Of a stretch of DNA of 64,000 bases, positions 1 to 7,406 are shown in pieces. Location: the IMG/VR virus record IMGVR_UViG_3300036768_001863, positions 1 through 64,000 of that record; one strand, written 5' to 3'. The first letter of the stretch is position 1. The number at the start of each line of letters is the position of its first letter. Below the pieces are notes generated by a model, which did not search any database, had not been told where the DNA came from, and was given only the letters and a program-made list of their open reading frames with translations. The position numbers were made by a program, and so were the translations under genes. The stretch is from a virus.

Positions 1-210
1 GTCGTAGTCGTAGTCGTCGTAATCTTCGTCCTCGTCGTAGTCGTCGTAGTCGTCGTAATCGTCGTCCTCGTCGTAATCTTCGTCCTCGTTCTCGTCGTAG
101 TCCTCTTCCTTCTCGTCGTCACGGCGCACGTTGGCGAAGAGGCATGTCTCCATCCTGTCCGTCTGCTCCGGCAGGCGGTAGGTGACGTTGCGGTTCCTGG
201 TCATGAGCAT
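1..210 (-). CDS. Acidic Asp/Tyr-repeat protein (C-terminus cut by left edge)
   Basis: The gene starts at ATG 210 (or ATG 204), 4 bases after an AAAGGA ribosome binding site. It runs off the left edge, so the C-terminus is missing. The first 34 or so residues are mixed (Arg, Asn, Thr). The rest is a low-complexity run built from Asp, Glu and Tyr, encoded by simple GAC/TAC/GAG/GAT codon repeats. Nothing in it suggests an enzyme. An acidic disordered tail of this type could bind basic protein surfaces or metal ions, but that is speculation. It follows the 258-aa gene with about a 20-base gap and is probably co-transcribed. Confidence 0.6.
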   Translation of the reverse strand, partial: MLMTRNRNVTYRLPEQTDRMETCLFANVRRDDEKEEDYDENEDEDYDEDDDYDDYDDYDEDEDYDDYDYD

Positions 211-229
211 GTTATCCTTTGTCACAGGG

Positions 230-1006
230 TCATTCTGGTCCTTTGTCCTTTTTTTCTTCCTTCGCTTCCGGCGCCGGCTGCGTGCCGTCCTGCTGGCGCA
301 GCACGTTACCGAGCCGTTTTTCCACGTCGGTGGTGTTGCCGTGCTGGAGCGGCAGGGCCTTGAGCTGACCCATGAGTTCCACCAGGTTGTCCCGGATGAC
401 TTCTTCGACCTCTCTGGCCTTGTCCTGCTGGACCTTGCGGACCGTGTGGAACAGTTCCTGGTCGCTGGACCAGTCATGGTTGACTTGGTGGCTGAAGTCC
501 GCGTCCAGGGCCAGTCGCAGGATGTCGGGCGGGCGCACGAACCCTTCTTCCTTCAGGACGATGCCAAGGTAACGGCGCACGTCGTCCGTGAACGGCTCCT
601 GGTCGTCCTCGTCCGGTGGGTGGAGCAGGAGGGCCTCGGTGATGCCCCAGGCGCATTCCAGGCTGTCAGCCGGGTCGAACTCCTCCGGGTCGCACTCGGA
701 GCCGGACAGGACGTTGCACAGCTGCACGAAGCGCGTCACTTCCTTGAAGAACAGATCGGTCGTTACGATGGTGACGGCGGCGCACAGCTTGTCAAGGTTG
801 ACCGGAGGCATCTGGGTATTCCAGGTGTCTTCCACCTCCAGCCGCAGAGTGGTCGGTGTCCAGTTCAGGCACTCGGTCCCCAGCTGGTCCAGGACTAGTA
901 CCAGAAGGGTCGTGGCGTAGCTGCTGTCGTCGGTCAGTATCCTCCTGGCTATGCTCCGCGACGGGTAGGGCAGGTTCCTGCCCCTGCTGGTCTCTTTTTC
1001 TTGCAT
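230..1006 (-). CDS. Unknown phage protein, 258 aa
   Basis: ATG 1006 follows an excellent AAGGAGG site at 5-base spacing. Codons are GC-rich at the third position throughout, so this is the true frame. The sequence is mostly helical and acidic, with a charged Lys/Glu-rich C-terminus (residues about 240-258). I recognise no catalytic motif. Its first 215 bases overlap the 3' end of the upstream 238-aa reading frame in another frame, which is far more overlap than any other gene pair here shows. It may be a virion-associated or assembly protein; no function is assigned. Confidence 0.6.
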   Translation of the reverse strand: MQEKETSRGRNLPYPSRSIARRILTDDSSYATTLLVLVLDQLGTECLNWTPTTLRLEVEDTWNTQMPPVNLDKLCAAVTIVTTDLFFKEVTRFVQLCNVLSGSECDPEEFDPADSLECAWGITEALLLHPPDEDDQEPFTDDVRRYLGIVLKEEGFVRPPDILRLALDADFSHQVNHDWSSDQELFHTVRKVQQDKAREVEEVIRDNLVELMGQLKALPLQHGNTTDVEKRLGNVLRQQDGTQPAPEAKEEKKDKGPE

Positions 1007-1508
1007 CCCTGCCTCCTTGTTGCTGGGGGAAGCGGCGTTCCAGCCACTCCTGTTTCTGGGCGAACAGGGCGAACACGTCCAAGGCGATATGGGTCACGGC
1101 GGGACGTGGCAGCTGGTCCACGTCCTCGTCCTGCACCAGGTCGTACCACTTCCTGGCTCCAGGCCAGACGGCGAAGCGGCGGTCGCTGATGTTGACCGTG
1201 AAGATGGGCACATGGTCGTGGCTCCTGGAGCCTCGGAAGTTCTGTTCCAGCCAGCTGGAGAACGTGCCCAGGTCGCTGTCGATCCTGGCCAGCAGCCTCT
1301 CCCGCTTCGCCTCGGTTACGAATCTGAGGTGAACGAGCCACTCATAGAGGTACAGGCGCAGCTGCTGGTGGACCGTCAGCTTGCCTGCACGCTGCTCCGC
1401 CGTGCGCAGGCCCAGCACGGTGCGTATCAGGTACGCGAACTGGGCAGGTGTCAGGATCGGCATGACCGCGCGTGCCTGCACCAGCGTCGGCTCGATCACC
1501 TGTTCCAT
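792..1508 (-). CDS. Unknown phage protein, 238 aa, 3' end overlaps next gene
   Basis: ATG 1508 opens a frame whose first about 165 residues look like a real soluble helical protein, rich in Arg, Leu and aromatic residues. The last about 70 residues lie inside the next gene and look like an off-frame reading (Arg, Ser, Gly, Pro-rich). Either the long tail is tolerated, or translation shifts +1 near 1010 into the 258-aa frame, or there is an assembly indel. The downstream gene's own strong ribosome binding site favours two separate proteins. No family recognised. Confidence 0.55.
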   Translation of the reverse strand: MEQVIEPTLVQARAVMPILTPAQFAYLIRTVLGLRTAEQRAGKLTVHQQLRLYLYEWLVHLRFVTEAKRERLLARIDSDLGTFSSWLEQNFRGSRSHDHVPIFTVNISDRRFAVWPGARKWYDLVQDEDVDQLPRPAVTHIALDVFALFAQKQEWLERRFPQQQGGRDARKRDQQGQEPALPVAEHSQEDTDRRQQLRHDPSGTSPGPAGDRVPELDTDHSAAGGGRHLEYPDASGQP

Positions 1509-1542
1509 CCCGGTGTCCTGTGCGGCTGCAACCCTCGGGGTG

Positions 1543-1773
1543 TCATTCCTGGCTCTTCTCCTCTGCGGCAGAGGGCTGCTGAGCCAGAACCCTCAATCGC
1601 TCCTCTTCCTTGGCTTGGCGGAACGCTTCACGGGCTTCAGCCCGGGTCCAGTGTCCGCTTGTTCCGCTGGCGGAGACACACAGCCATTTGTGCTGATACC
1701 CTACCGGCGAGCGGTAGACTCCAGGCTTCCATCCGAACCTACGTAAATCCGGATAGCCATAGCCACCACCCAT
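1543..1773 (-). CDS. Small basic protein, 76 aa, unknown
   Basis: ATG 1773 is preceded by AAAGGAGGGG at good spacing. The N-terminus is Gly/Tyr-rich, the middle contains a Trp/Cys segment ending in GTSGHWTRAEAREAF, and the C-terminal third is a charged helix. The middle resembles small DNA- or surface-binding phage proteins that have an aromatic patch before a helix, but I cannot name a family. It stops 34 bases before the next start at 1508 and is probably co-transcribed with it. Confidence 0.6.
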   Translation of the reverse strand: MGGGYGYPDLRRFGWKPGVYRSPVGYQHKWLCVSASGTSGHWTRAEAREAFRQAKEEERLRVLAQQPSAAEEKSQE

Positions 1774-1807
1774 TTGGTCCCCTCCTTTCGATCATACATT
1801 TGTGTGG

Positions 1808-1842
1808 TTAGCGACAGAAGATGTAGGAGCTTCTGCCGCTAA
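1808..1842 (-). promoter_or_regulatory. Intergenic stem-loop, 13 bp
   Basis: Arms 1808-1820 and 1830-1842 pair around a 9-base loop. On the plus strand there is one A.C mismatch (1814/1836). On the minus-strand RNA the same position becomes a G.U pair, so the helix is fully paired in the direction the genes are transcribed. Six T residues follow on the plus strand only, so it would end antisense transcripts, while for the minus-strand mRNA it is a stem-loop without a U tract. It sits between the zinc-ribbon/HEAT gene and the 76-aa gene. Confidence 0.5.
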
Positions 1843-1895
1843 TTTTTTCTGCTGTCTTCCAGAAGAGCACGGGCATGCCTTCTGTCTTGTGGCGG

Positions 1896-2963
1896 CTAAT
1901 AACTGCCGATCTTCTTCATGGCCTCGACGGCGGCCTGTCGTACTCTTTCGTTTTGGTCCAGCCGATACCTGTTCAAGGCGGGCACCGCGTCCTTGCCGTC
2001 CGGGCCGAACTTGCCGATGGCCTTGCACACCTGCTCTCGGATCATCTGGTTTTCGAGTGCCTTGATGAGAACGGGCAACAGGGCCTTACGCTTAGAGGGA
2101 AACTCCTCTGCGATCTCTCCAAGGACCTCGGTTGCTGCAGCCATCCTGGCCACGGAGAGGTAATCTAAACTCTGATTCGGGTCAGACGCGAGCAACTTGA
2201 CCATCATGGCAACCGTTTCGTCGTCGTCTGGTGAAATGGCACCAAGGGCCTTGACAAAGACCACCACGCTGACGGTCGTCTCGCCAACCAGGCAGCGTTG
2301 CAGCACCACTCGCAGAAGCGGGGCGAGTGATCGAGCACTTCTCCTCATCTTTCCGACTTTGTCAACCAACTCAAACAATTCACTTGGATGGTCGATTGCC
2401 AGGCTGATCGCGTACTTGTACAGGTCTGGGCGAACCTGCTCCAATGCCTCGGCGGCCGCCTGCAAGACCTCCTTGTTATTACTCGTCATCGCCTCGCACA
2501 GGGCATAGGCAGACTCCTCTTCCTTGAACTTTGCCAATTCCTTGGCGGCGGCGATCTTCTCGGCGTCCGTACCTTCGCGCAGCTTTTTGCGCGCAAGTTC
2601 CGAGGCGGGAACTAGCTTGGCCGGCTCCTTGGGCTCGGGAGATGGGTCCGCTCCATTCCTCGACCCCGAATCGGTGTTCGTGAGAGGTTTCTTTGTCGTC
2701 GAGGGCCACTTTGCTGATTGCCCACCGAGCTTAATAAAAACGGCTGCTGTACCTACTCCAACGCACAGCCCGAGCACTACGCCGAGCAGCAGGGCGGGAA
2801 TGCGGCTCTTGCTACGGGCAGTTGCCGGCGGCACCGTTGACTTCGACGGCCTCGGCACCACGATGGTCCTTTTGCAGTACGGGCATTTGCCTTGCCTGCC
2901 GGCGGCGGCAGCGTTGATACTCAGACGAGCTTTGCACGTCGGACAGCTGAAGGTGATGGTCAT
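1896..2963 (-). CDS. Zinc-ribbon, single-TM, HEAT-repeat-like protein (355 aa)
   Basis: The start is set at ATG 2963, 9 bases after CGGAG, rather than the in-frame ATG at 2993. Residues 5-30 form a double-CxxC zinc ribbon (CPTC ... CPYC). A Ser/Pro linker and one membrane helix (about residues 58-80) follow. The rest is an Ala/Glu/Leu-rich helical repeat region resembling HEAT or PBS-lyase repeats. This architecture is typical of planctomycete cellular proteins and unusual for a phage, so I infer acquisition from a host. The helical repeats probably bind other proteins while the helix anchors it in the membrane. Confidence 0.7.
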   Translation of the reverse strand: MTITFSCPTCKARLSINAAAAGRQGKCPYCKRTIVVPRPSKSTVPPATARSKSRIPALLLGVVLGLCVGVGTAAVFIKLGGQSAKWPSTTKKPLTNTDSGSRNGADPSPEPKEPAKLVPASELARKKLREGTDAEKIAAAKELAKFKEEESAYALCEAMTSNNKEVLQAAAEALEQVRPDLYKYAISLAIDHPSELFELVDKVGKMRRSARSLAPLLRVVLQRCLVGETTVSVVVFVKALGAISPDDDETVAMMVKLLASDPNQSLDYLSVARMAAATEVLGEIAEEFPSKRKALLPVLIKALENQMIREQVCKAIGKFGPDGKDAVPALNRYRLDQNERVRQAAVEAMKKIGSY

Positions 2964-2989
2964 GGTGTGAACTCCGTAAATGGGTGACG

Positions 2990-3475
2990 TCAACCTGACG
3001 CACGCGCGTCAATCAGGTTTCCAGAGCGGCCGTCAGTCAGTTGCTCTCGACTTTGGCGCACAAGGACAAAGAATCTGGCTGCCCAGAAGGGGATGGGGTT
3101 GCGGTCCAGTTCTTCGGCCAGCTGGAGGTCGTGCTGCTCCCACCACTTCATGGCAGCGTCGGCCTCAGCGAAGAACGGTCGGCCGAATGGGGTCAGCTCC
3201 AGCTCTCTTCGTACTTGCTCGAACAGGACGGGATCCTGCAGGCAGCGCCACAGGTTGGTGAGCTGAAGGTCAATGTCATTGACTACTTCGCTCACCCCCT
3301 GGTAATTCCAGCTCCACAGTTCGCTGAGGGCACCGCCGTAGGGGATGCCTCGAAAGGTGTGTTGAGGAGCAAGTCGGTGGATATGGGGTGCCAGATAGGT
3401 CTTGCCACCAAACCACTTCAACGGAGGTTTCGGGAAGACCTCTCGGTTTGACGATGTCAGGGCGGGTTCAGACAT
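2990..3475 (-). pseudogene. Truncated D12-class adenine-N6 DNA methyltransferase (Dam-like), 161 aa
   Basis: Residues about 18-70 match the N-terminal part of Dam-type (MethyltransfD12) enzymes: the SAM-binding PPLKWFGGKTYLAP segment, YGGALSELW, and VVNDIDLQLTNLW. The catalytic DPPY motif normally lies in the second half. Here the frame stops after FFVLVRQSREQL plus about 18 residues, at roughly half the usual 270-300 aa. The following 27 bases lead straight into the next gene, so no second half is present. It is probably inactive, or at most a DNA-binding remnant. The ribosome binding site is weak. Confidence 0.65.
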
Positions 3476-3536
3476 CGAAGACTAGCTCTGCTCAATCCGA
3501 TGGTCCTTTTGCTGGTGTCTCGGCTCCCATGCGCCC

Positions 3537-3875
3537 CTACATCAGGCTGGCGCAGACTGGGACGTCGATCCGGTAGCGCTTGGGCTGCATGCGGGGGTGT
3601 CCCGCTGGCAGGGGCTGCCCCTGTTCGTCGTGGATATTCTCGAACGACATCCCCTCGGAGTTGACCGGGTAAGGTCCGATGACGTTGCCGTTGATCCGTG
3701 GCGGCACCACGCCCGCGGACTGGGCGTAAACGATGGCCAGGCGGCGGGCTTCGGCGGAATCCAGCTCCGTGAAGGCGGCGGTGAACGGCGGACCGGAGCA
3801 ATCTGACTCGATGACGACCACGCCTTTGGAACGGTCGGGTGCAAACTGGCAGGCACTTTCCACGACGAGCAGCAT
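3537..3875 (-). CDS. Unknown protein, 112 aa
   Basis: ATG 3875 follows a clear GAGGAGG site. The protein looks beta-rich with balanced charge and no membrane segment or cysteine cluster. Its 3' end is separated by 61 bases from the methyltransferase remnant. The gene lies directly downstream of the most structured intergenic region of the window (3927-4089), so its expression is the likeliest to depend on that RNA. No family recognised. Confidence 0.6.
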   Translation of the reverse strand: MLLVVESACQFAPDRSKGVVVIESDCSGPPFTAAFTELDSAEARRLAIVYAQSAGVVPPRINGNVIGPYPVNSEGMSFENIHDEQGQPLPAGHPRMQPKRYRIDVPVCASLM

Positions 3876-3926
3876 GATGGGATTCCTCCTCGATAGGTAA
3901 GGAAAAGCGAATATCTAAGTTTTCCG

Positions 3927-3945
3927 CCCTGGTAGTTTACCAGGG
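3927..3945 (-). promoter_or_regulatory. Small perfect stem-loop
   Basis: Arms 3927-3934 and 3938-3945 are perfectly complementary (8 bp) around a 3-base loop. It lies just downstream, in transcription terms, of the large hairpin at 3949-4028 and upstream of the ribosome binding site for the 112-aa gene. No T tract follows on the minus strand, so it is not a classical terminator. Confidence 0.5.
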
Positions 3946-3948
3946 ATA

Positions 3949-4028
3949 TAGCCGCGGGACCACATGTGTTAATTCTATCCCCTTCGCTTCTGCGAAGAGG
4001 ATGAACAACACATGCGGTCCCGCGGCTA
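3949..4028 (-). ncRNA. Large nested hairpin in intergenic region (candidate structured RNA)
   Basis: A 22-bp stem (3949-3970 with 4007-4028) encloses a second hairpin built on CTTCGC/GCGAAG (about 3976-4001). Each stem has one A.C-type mismatch on the plus strand. Both become G.U pairs in minus-strand RNA, so the minus transcript folds without mismatches. There is no coding frame of note and no U tract. It could be a leader or processing element for the 112-aa gene, a small RNA, or a packaging/replication structure. The sequence alone does not decide. Confidence 0.55.
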
Positions 4029-4072
4029 GCGGGCCACACGTTCCTGGCCAACGGCTATGTGCCGTGGGCAAA

Positions 4073-4089
4073 TTATTTGACGCAAATAA
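4073..4089. promoter_or_regulatory. AT-rich perfect inverted repeat (operator-like)
   Basis: TTATTTG (4073-4079) and CAAATAA (4083-4089) are exact inverted repeats separated by 3 bases, inside an AT-rich patch (about 4070-4102) in otherwise very GC-rich DNA. Such a site is typical of a dimeric regulator or promoter region. I see no convincing -10/-35 pair, so the role is inferred only. Together with the hairpins it makes 3876-4153 the longest gene-free stretch of the window (278 bases). Confidence 0.4.
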
Positions 4090-4153
4090 GGCAGAAATTT
4101 AGGTACCCGTCCTGGGGGTGACGTCTGGGATGGGGTGCTGGGTGCGTGGCCTG

Positions 4154-4477
4154 TCAGAAGGTGAGCTGGACGATCTTGCCGCTGTTGTTGCGGAACGTGA
4201 CCCGTGCCTGCTCCGCGTGCAGCAGCTCCTTCAACCGGCGTTTGCGGTCGCTGGCCATGCCGGCGATGGTCTGCTTGGCGGAAGCGAAGATGTTGGCCTT
4301 TTCCTGGGCTGCGCGGCCGCAGGAACCGCAGCCTCCCTGTCGGCTGCCTCCGCCGCGCACCACTCGTCCGAGGGGGGCCAGGAAGGGGAACTCCTTCACG
4401 ATTGCGTCGTTCAGAGCCATGCTGGCCAGGGTGCTGTCCTCCAGTACGACCAGCTTGCGTCGTGCGTTCTCTGCCAT
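4154..4477 (-). CDS. Small basic protein with CGSC motif, 107 aa
   Basis: The start is set at ATG 4477, 7 bases after GGGAG, because the upstream 25 residues of the open frame overlap the preceding gene and look off-frame. Residues about 45-58 form a Gly/Arg/Cys patch with CGSC. The rest is predicted helical, with a long Lys/Arg/Glu-rich helix in the second half. It might bind nucleic acid or a metal through the Cys pair, but one CxxC is not enough to claim a zinc site. It ends just before the structured intergenic region. Confidence 0.55.
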   Translation of the reverse strand: MAENARRKLVVLEDSTLASMALNDAIVKEFPFLAPLGRVVRGGGSRQGGCGSCGRAAQEKANIFASAKQTIAGMASDRKRRLKELLHAEQARVTFRNNSGKIVQLTF

Positions 4478-4488
4478 CTCGGTGCTCC

Positions 4489-4947
4489 CTATGTGCTGAG
4501 GCTTCCGGATGAGCCGCCTTCCGGCTCCGCTGGCGGCGGCGCTCCGACCCATACCTCCTCGGTTGGGACCAGCTGTTCCATGCGGTCCAGGGCCAGCAAC
4601 AGGTGGTTGACCTCCTCTTGGATCAGGAGCCAGACCTTGCGTGCCTGCTCGACCTGGCGCAGGTCGATCTCAAAGGCTGCGGACCGGAAGATGGGGAAGG
4701 CCGTGCTGTGGTCCGGCGCGTGGGCCGGGTACTCGCTCATGTCCGCGGGGCTGGCCACGCCCAGAAACTCGTCCACGACTTCGTGCGTGTGTGGGTTGAG
4801 AGGATGGCGCAAAAAGAGGAAGACGTTCGGGTCGGTGCCCGTGTGCAAGGGGTCACTGGCCTCCACGCGCAGGCGGTAGGCTCCTAGCCAGAGGTAGTTG
4901 ACGTTGGTGATCTCGAACTTTTTGAGCAGGAGCCGGCGTCGTGCCAT
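4489..4947 (-). CDS. Unknown protein, 152 aa, probable virion-associated
   Basis: ATG 4947. The N-terminus has three Arg then Leu/Lys, followed by a beta-type region (ITNVNYLWLGAYRLRV) and a charged helix around residues 95-125. The C-terminus is Pro/Gly/Ser-rich. There is no signal peptide or catalytic motif. It sits 14 bases after the preceding 122-aa gene and 11 bases before the next, so the three form one transcription unit behind the glycosyltransferases. Function unknown. Confidence 0.55.
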   Translation of the reverse strand: MARRRLLLKKFEITNVNYLWLGAYRLRVEASDPLHTGTDPNVFLFLRHPLNPHTHEVVDEFLGVASPADMSEYPAHAPDHSTAFPIFRSAAFEIDLRQVEQARKVWLLIQEEVNHLLLALDRMEQLVPTEEVWVGAPPPAEPEGGSSGSLST

Positions 4948-4961
4948 CCCTGGTCTCCGGC

Positions 4962-5330
4962 CTACAGACTGAGTGAAAGGATCTTGCCGTCCTCGGACCT
5001 ATAGTACAGCACGAGCGGGCGCGGGCGGTAGCCACGTTTGGCAGCGACCAGGTTGGCCAGGGGCTCCAGGTTGCCGCCGCTGGCCTGGAAGGAGGCTAGA
5101 CGGCGGCCCAGCTCGCTCAGGACGGGCGACATGGTATGGCTGACGGAGCCGCAGCGGTAGCAGGCGCTGGCAGGGGCGCGCACGGTTTGGTTGACCACAG
5201 CCATGTAGGCGTCCCGGCACGACTGCTCCCAATCGGAGAAGCCGGCGGGCAGGGTGGAGAAGAATGCTGGGTCTGCGGCCAGCTGGAACAGAGCAATGGC
5301 GTCAAGGACCAGGGGAGGTCCGTCCTTCAT
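4962..5330 (-). CDS. Unknown protein, 122 aa, CYRC motif
   Basis: The start at ATG 5330 overlaps the TGA of the glycosyltransferase gene as ATGA, indicating translational coupling. A longer open frame to 5654 exists but its extra 108 residues are an off-frame reading of the glycosyltransferase. The protein is mostly helical with one CxxC (ACYRCGS) in the middle. Coupling suggests it works with, or is dosed like, the glycosyltransferase. No family recognised. Confidence 0.6.
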   Translation of the reverse strand: MKDGPPLVLDAIALFQLAADPAFFSTLPAGFSDWEQSCRDAYMAVVNQTVRAPASACYRCGSVSHTMSPVLSELGRRLASFQASGGNLEPLANLVAAKRGYRPRPLVLYYRSEDGKILSLSL

Positions 5331-7363
5331 GGTATCTCCCCCCAGGGGAACTTCTTGCCGGGGCCCACCTGGGAAGTGCCGCGCGGCGGCGCGTCGGACC
5401 AGGCGACCGGCCACTTCTTGCTGCTGAAGTCCGCCAGCTTGAAGCCAGCCTGGTGGACCTGGGCGCCGATGCAGATGTCGCCTCCGTTGTGGACCAGGCG
5501 CTGGTCGGGGATGTGAGCGGCGCGGATGGCCTCGGTGGCCAGGGCCCAGAAGCTGCCCGTGGCGAACACGATCTGGCTGCCGTTGGGCGCCAGGCGCGTC
5601 CCCCGCTCCATGTGGAGCCAGCGTTGTCGCCACCAGGGAGCCTGCTGGAACCACTTCTCGGGATGGTAGCCGCGTTTCCGGAAGTACATCAGGTCGTGGA
5701 CGTAGCGTGGCCCGTACAGCCGGCAGCCGTGTGGGTGGCCCTGGACGATGCGCTCGGCCAGCAGGTCGAGCCAGTCGCTGGACACGACATGGCTGTCGTC
5801 GTCGAACCAGATGACGTAGGAGGTGGTGATGGGACAGGTATCGTCCCAGAACATTTCGCGCATGGCCGGGTACTTCTTGCGCGCCTGGGGGTCATTGGGG
5901 TCGGACCAGTCCGGGTAGATCCTGGTGATGGTGGCCGGGGTGAAGCCGTTCAGGTAGTCCCAGGTGCGCCGGCTGACCTGGTTGGCTGCCACGCGAATGT
6001 CCAGTCTGCCTGGCGGCGTGTGGTCCAGGATGGAACCGAGGCAGCGCTGGGCCAGCGCCGGGTAGTCGCCGTACAGCAGGATGCAGACGGTGAACTTGCC
6101 GCCGATGAATGGGTGGTCTAGCAGGGAAGTCTTGCCCGGAGGACGGGGCGGCGGCTGCTGGAACTCCTTCGGCAGGGGCGGCGACCAGGCGGCGGGTGCT
6201 GGCTGACGTGGCGTCTCTTCCGCCGAACGGTCGGTCGCTGGTGCCGGCGCGGCGGCGCTGCCGTCTCCCTCCCCCTGGCGTGCGGTCGGCGACGGGTCCG
6301 GCGTCGGTGGCGCATCGGTGACGCGGCGGTAGGTGCCCCGCGGCGGCGCGATGGGGGGCAGGATGCCTTTTTCGTAGTAGTTCATGACGGCCTCGACCAC
6401 ATGGTCCACGGTAATCATGGCCAGGCATTCCGGCACGGACTGGGGCAGGTCGCGCACGGGCCTGCGGCACAGGGAGTTCATCTTGCGGGCGTTGCTGTAG
6501 TCGGCCTGCTCGATGGGCACGACCCGGTCTTTCCAGCACCCCCGGGTCAAGTTGCCGACGCCGCAGTCGAGCAGGCCGAGCGTGTGCAGGAAGGTGTGCT
6601 CTACCTTGACGGGGGCGCACTGGTCGCCGAAGGCGGTGGGGTAGTAGCAGTTGGTGTAGGCTTCCCACCAGGGTTCTTCCCGCCCTCCCGCCACGACCAC
6701 GCACGGCTTGTCGAACACGGCTGCGATATGCATGGCGGCGGTGACGCCGCAGAGGACGCCGTCCGCGTGGTAGATGAGGCGGAAGAAGTCGCGCTCGTTG
6801 TTGGTCTTGCCGACCATGCTGGTACAGTTGTGCAGCCGCGGGTGGAAGTGCCGGTGGAAGTCGCCGCCGGCCTGGACGCAGCGGATGCCCTGGTCCGCCA
6901 GCGTGTCGATGACTTCCTGCCAGCGCTGGGCATACCAGACCTTGGCCGTCATGTCCATCTTGCCGCCGGCGACCACGACCCAGTAGCGGTGGTCAAGGAT
7001 GGGTTCCTTTTCTGCCGGACTGAGGTGGATGTCCCCTTTGGGCTCCGTGACGGGCACCTTGATGCCGACTTTGCGCTCGAAGTCCCGGTGGAACCAGCTG
7101 AGGAAGTGGACCTTGAGGCCGCTGCCGGCGGCGCGGATCCCGTCCAGGTACTCCAGGTTGACCAGCTGGCCGCTGGCGCCGTCCGGCAGGGGCTGGCAGT
7201 ATGGATTGTTGCGCCAGAAGACGTTCCGGTAATGCCCCGAGCAGTAGACCTGGTACTTCCCCGGATAGGCCCGGGCGATGTCGCGTACCAGGGCAGACAG
7301 GCAGACCGTGTCCCCCAGTGCCCAGCGGTTGTGCAGGATCAGGGTCGGCTTGCTCGGCGGCAT
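5327..7363 (-). CDS. Two-domain glycosyltransferase: GT9-like (GT-B) plus GT2-like (GT-A)
   Basis: Residues 1-345 resemble the GT9/heptosyltransferase fold. They begin with LILHNRWALGDTVCLSALVR, and the second half has a nucleotide-sugar region (HADGVLCGVTAAMHIAAVFDKPCVVVAGG). A Pro/Ala/Thr-rich linker (about 345-425) joins a GT2-type domain starting near 430 (FTVCILLYGDYPALAQRCL). The GT2 domain carries the metal-binding DDD at residues 521-523 (VIWFDDDSHV). Both folds transfer sugars from nucleotide donors in the cytoplasm. Gene order suggests glycosylation of fibre or collagen-like virion proteins, or host surface modification. The GT9-GT2 fusion is unusual. Confidence 0.8.
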   Translation of the reverse strand: MPPSKPTLILHNRWALGDTVCLSALVRDIARAYPGKYQVYCSGHYRNVFWRNNPYCQPLPDGASGQLVNLEYLDGIRAAGSGLKVHFLSWFHRDFERKVGIKVPVTEPKGDIHLSPAEKEPILDHRYWVVVAGGKMDMTAKVWYAQRWQEVIDTLADQGIRCVQAGGDFHRHFHPRLHNCTSMVGKTNNERDFFRLIYHADGVLCGVTAAMHIAAVFDKPCVVVAGGREEPWWEAYTNCYYPTAFGDQCAPVKVEHTFLHTLGLLDCGVGNLTRGCWKDRVVPIEQADYSNARKMNSLCRRPVRDLPQSVPECLAMITVDHVVEAVMNYYEKGILPPIAPPRGTYRRVTDAPPTPDPSPTARQGEGDGSAAAPAPATDRSAEETPRQPAPAAWSPPLPKEFQQPPPRPPGKTSLLDHPFIGGKFTVCILLYGDYPALAQRCLGSILDHTPPGRLDIRVAANQVSRRTWDYLNGFTPATITRIYPDWSDPNDPQARKKYPAMREMFWDDTCPITTSYVIWFDDDSHVVSSDWLDLLAERIVQGHPHGCRLYGPRYVHDLMYFRKRGYHPEKWFQQAPWWRQRWLHMERGTRLAPNGSQIVFATGSFWALATEAIRAAHIPDQRLVHNGGDICIGAQVHQAGFKLADFSSKKWPVAWSDAPPRGTSQVGPGKKFPWGEIP

Positions 7364-7406
7364 CCGTGGTCCATCTCCCCGTCGGTGCTGCTGCCTGCCT
7401 GGCCGG

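Noticed and set aside
1808-1848. Plus-strand terminator
   Set aside because: The stem and six T residues fit a plus-strand terminator, but no plus-strand gene ends there. The minus strand pairs better, so it is listed as a minus-strand stem-loop.
3949-4028. tRNA gene
   Set aside because: The nested hairpin lacks D and T arms, a CCA-type acceptor layout and an anticodon loop of 7 bases.
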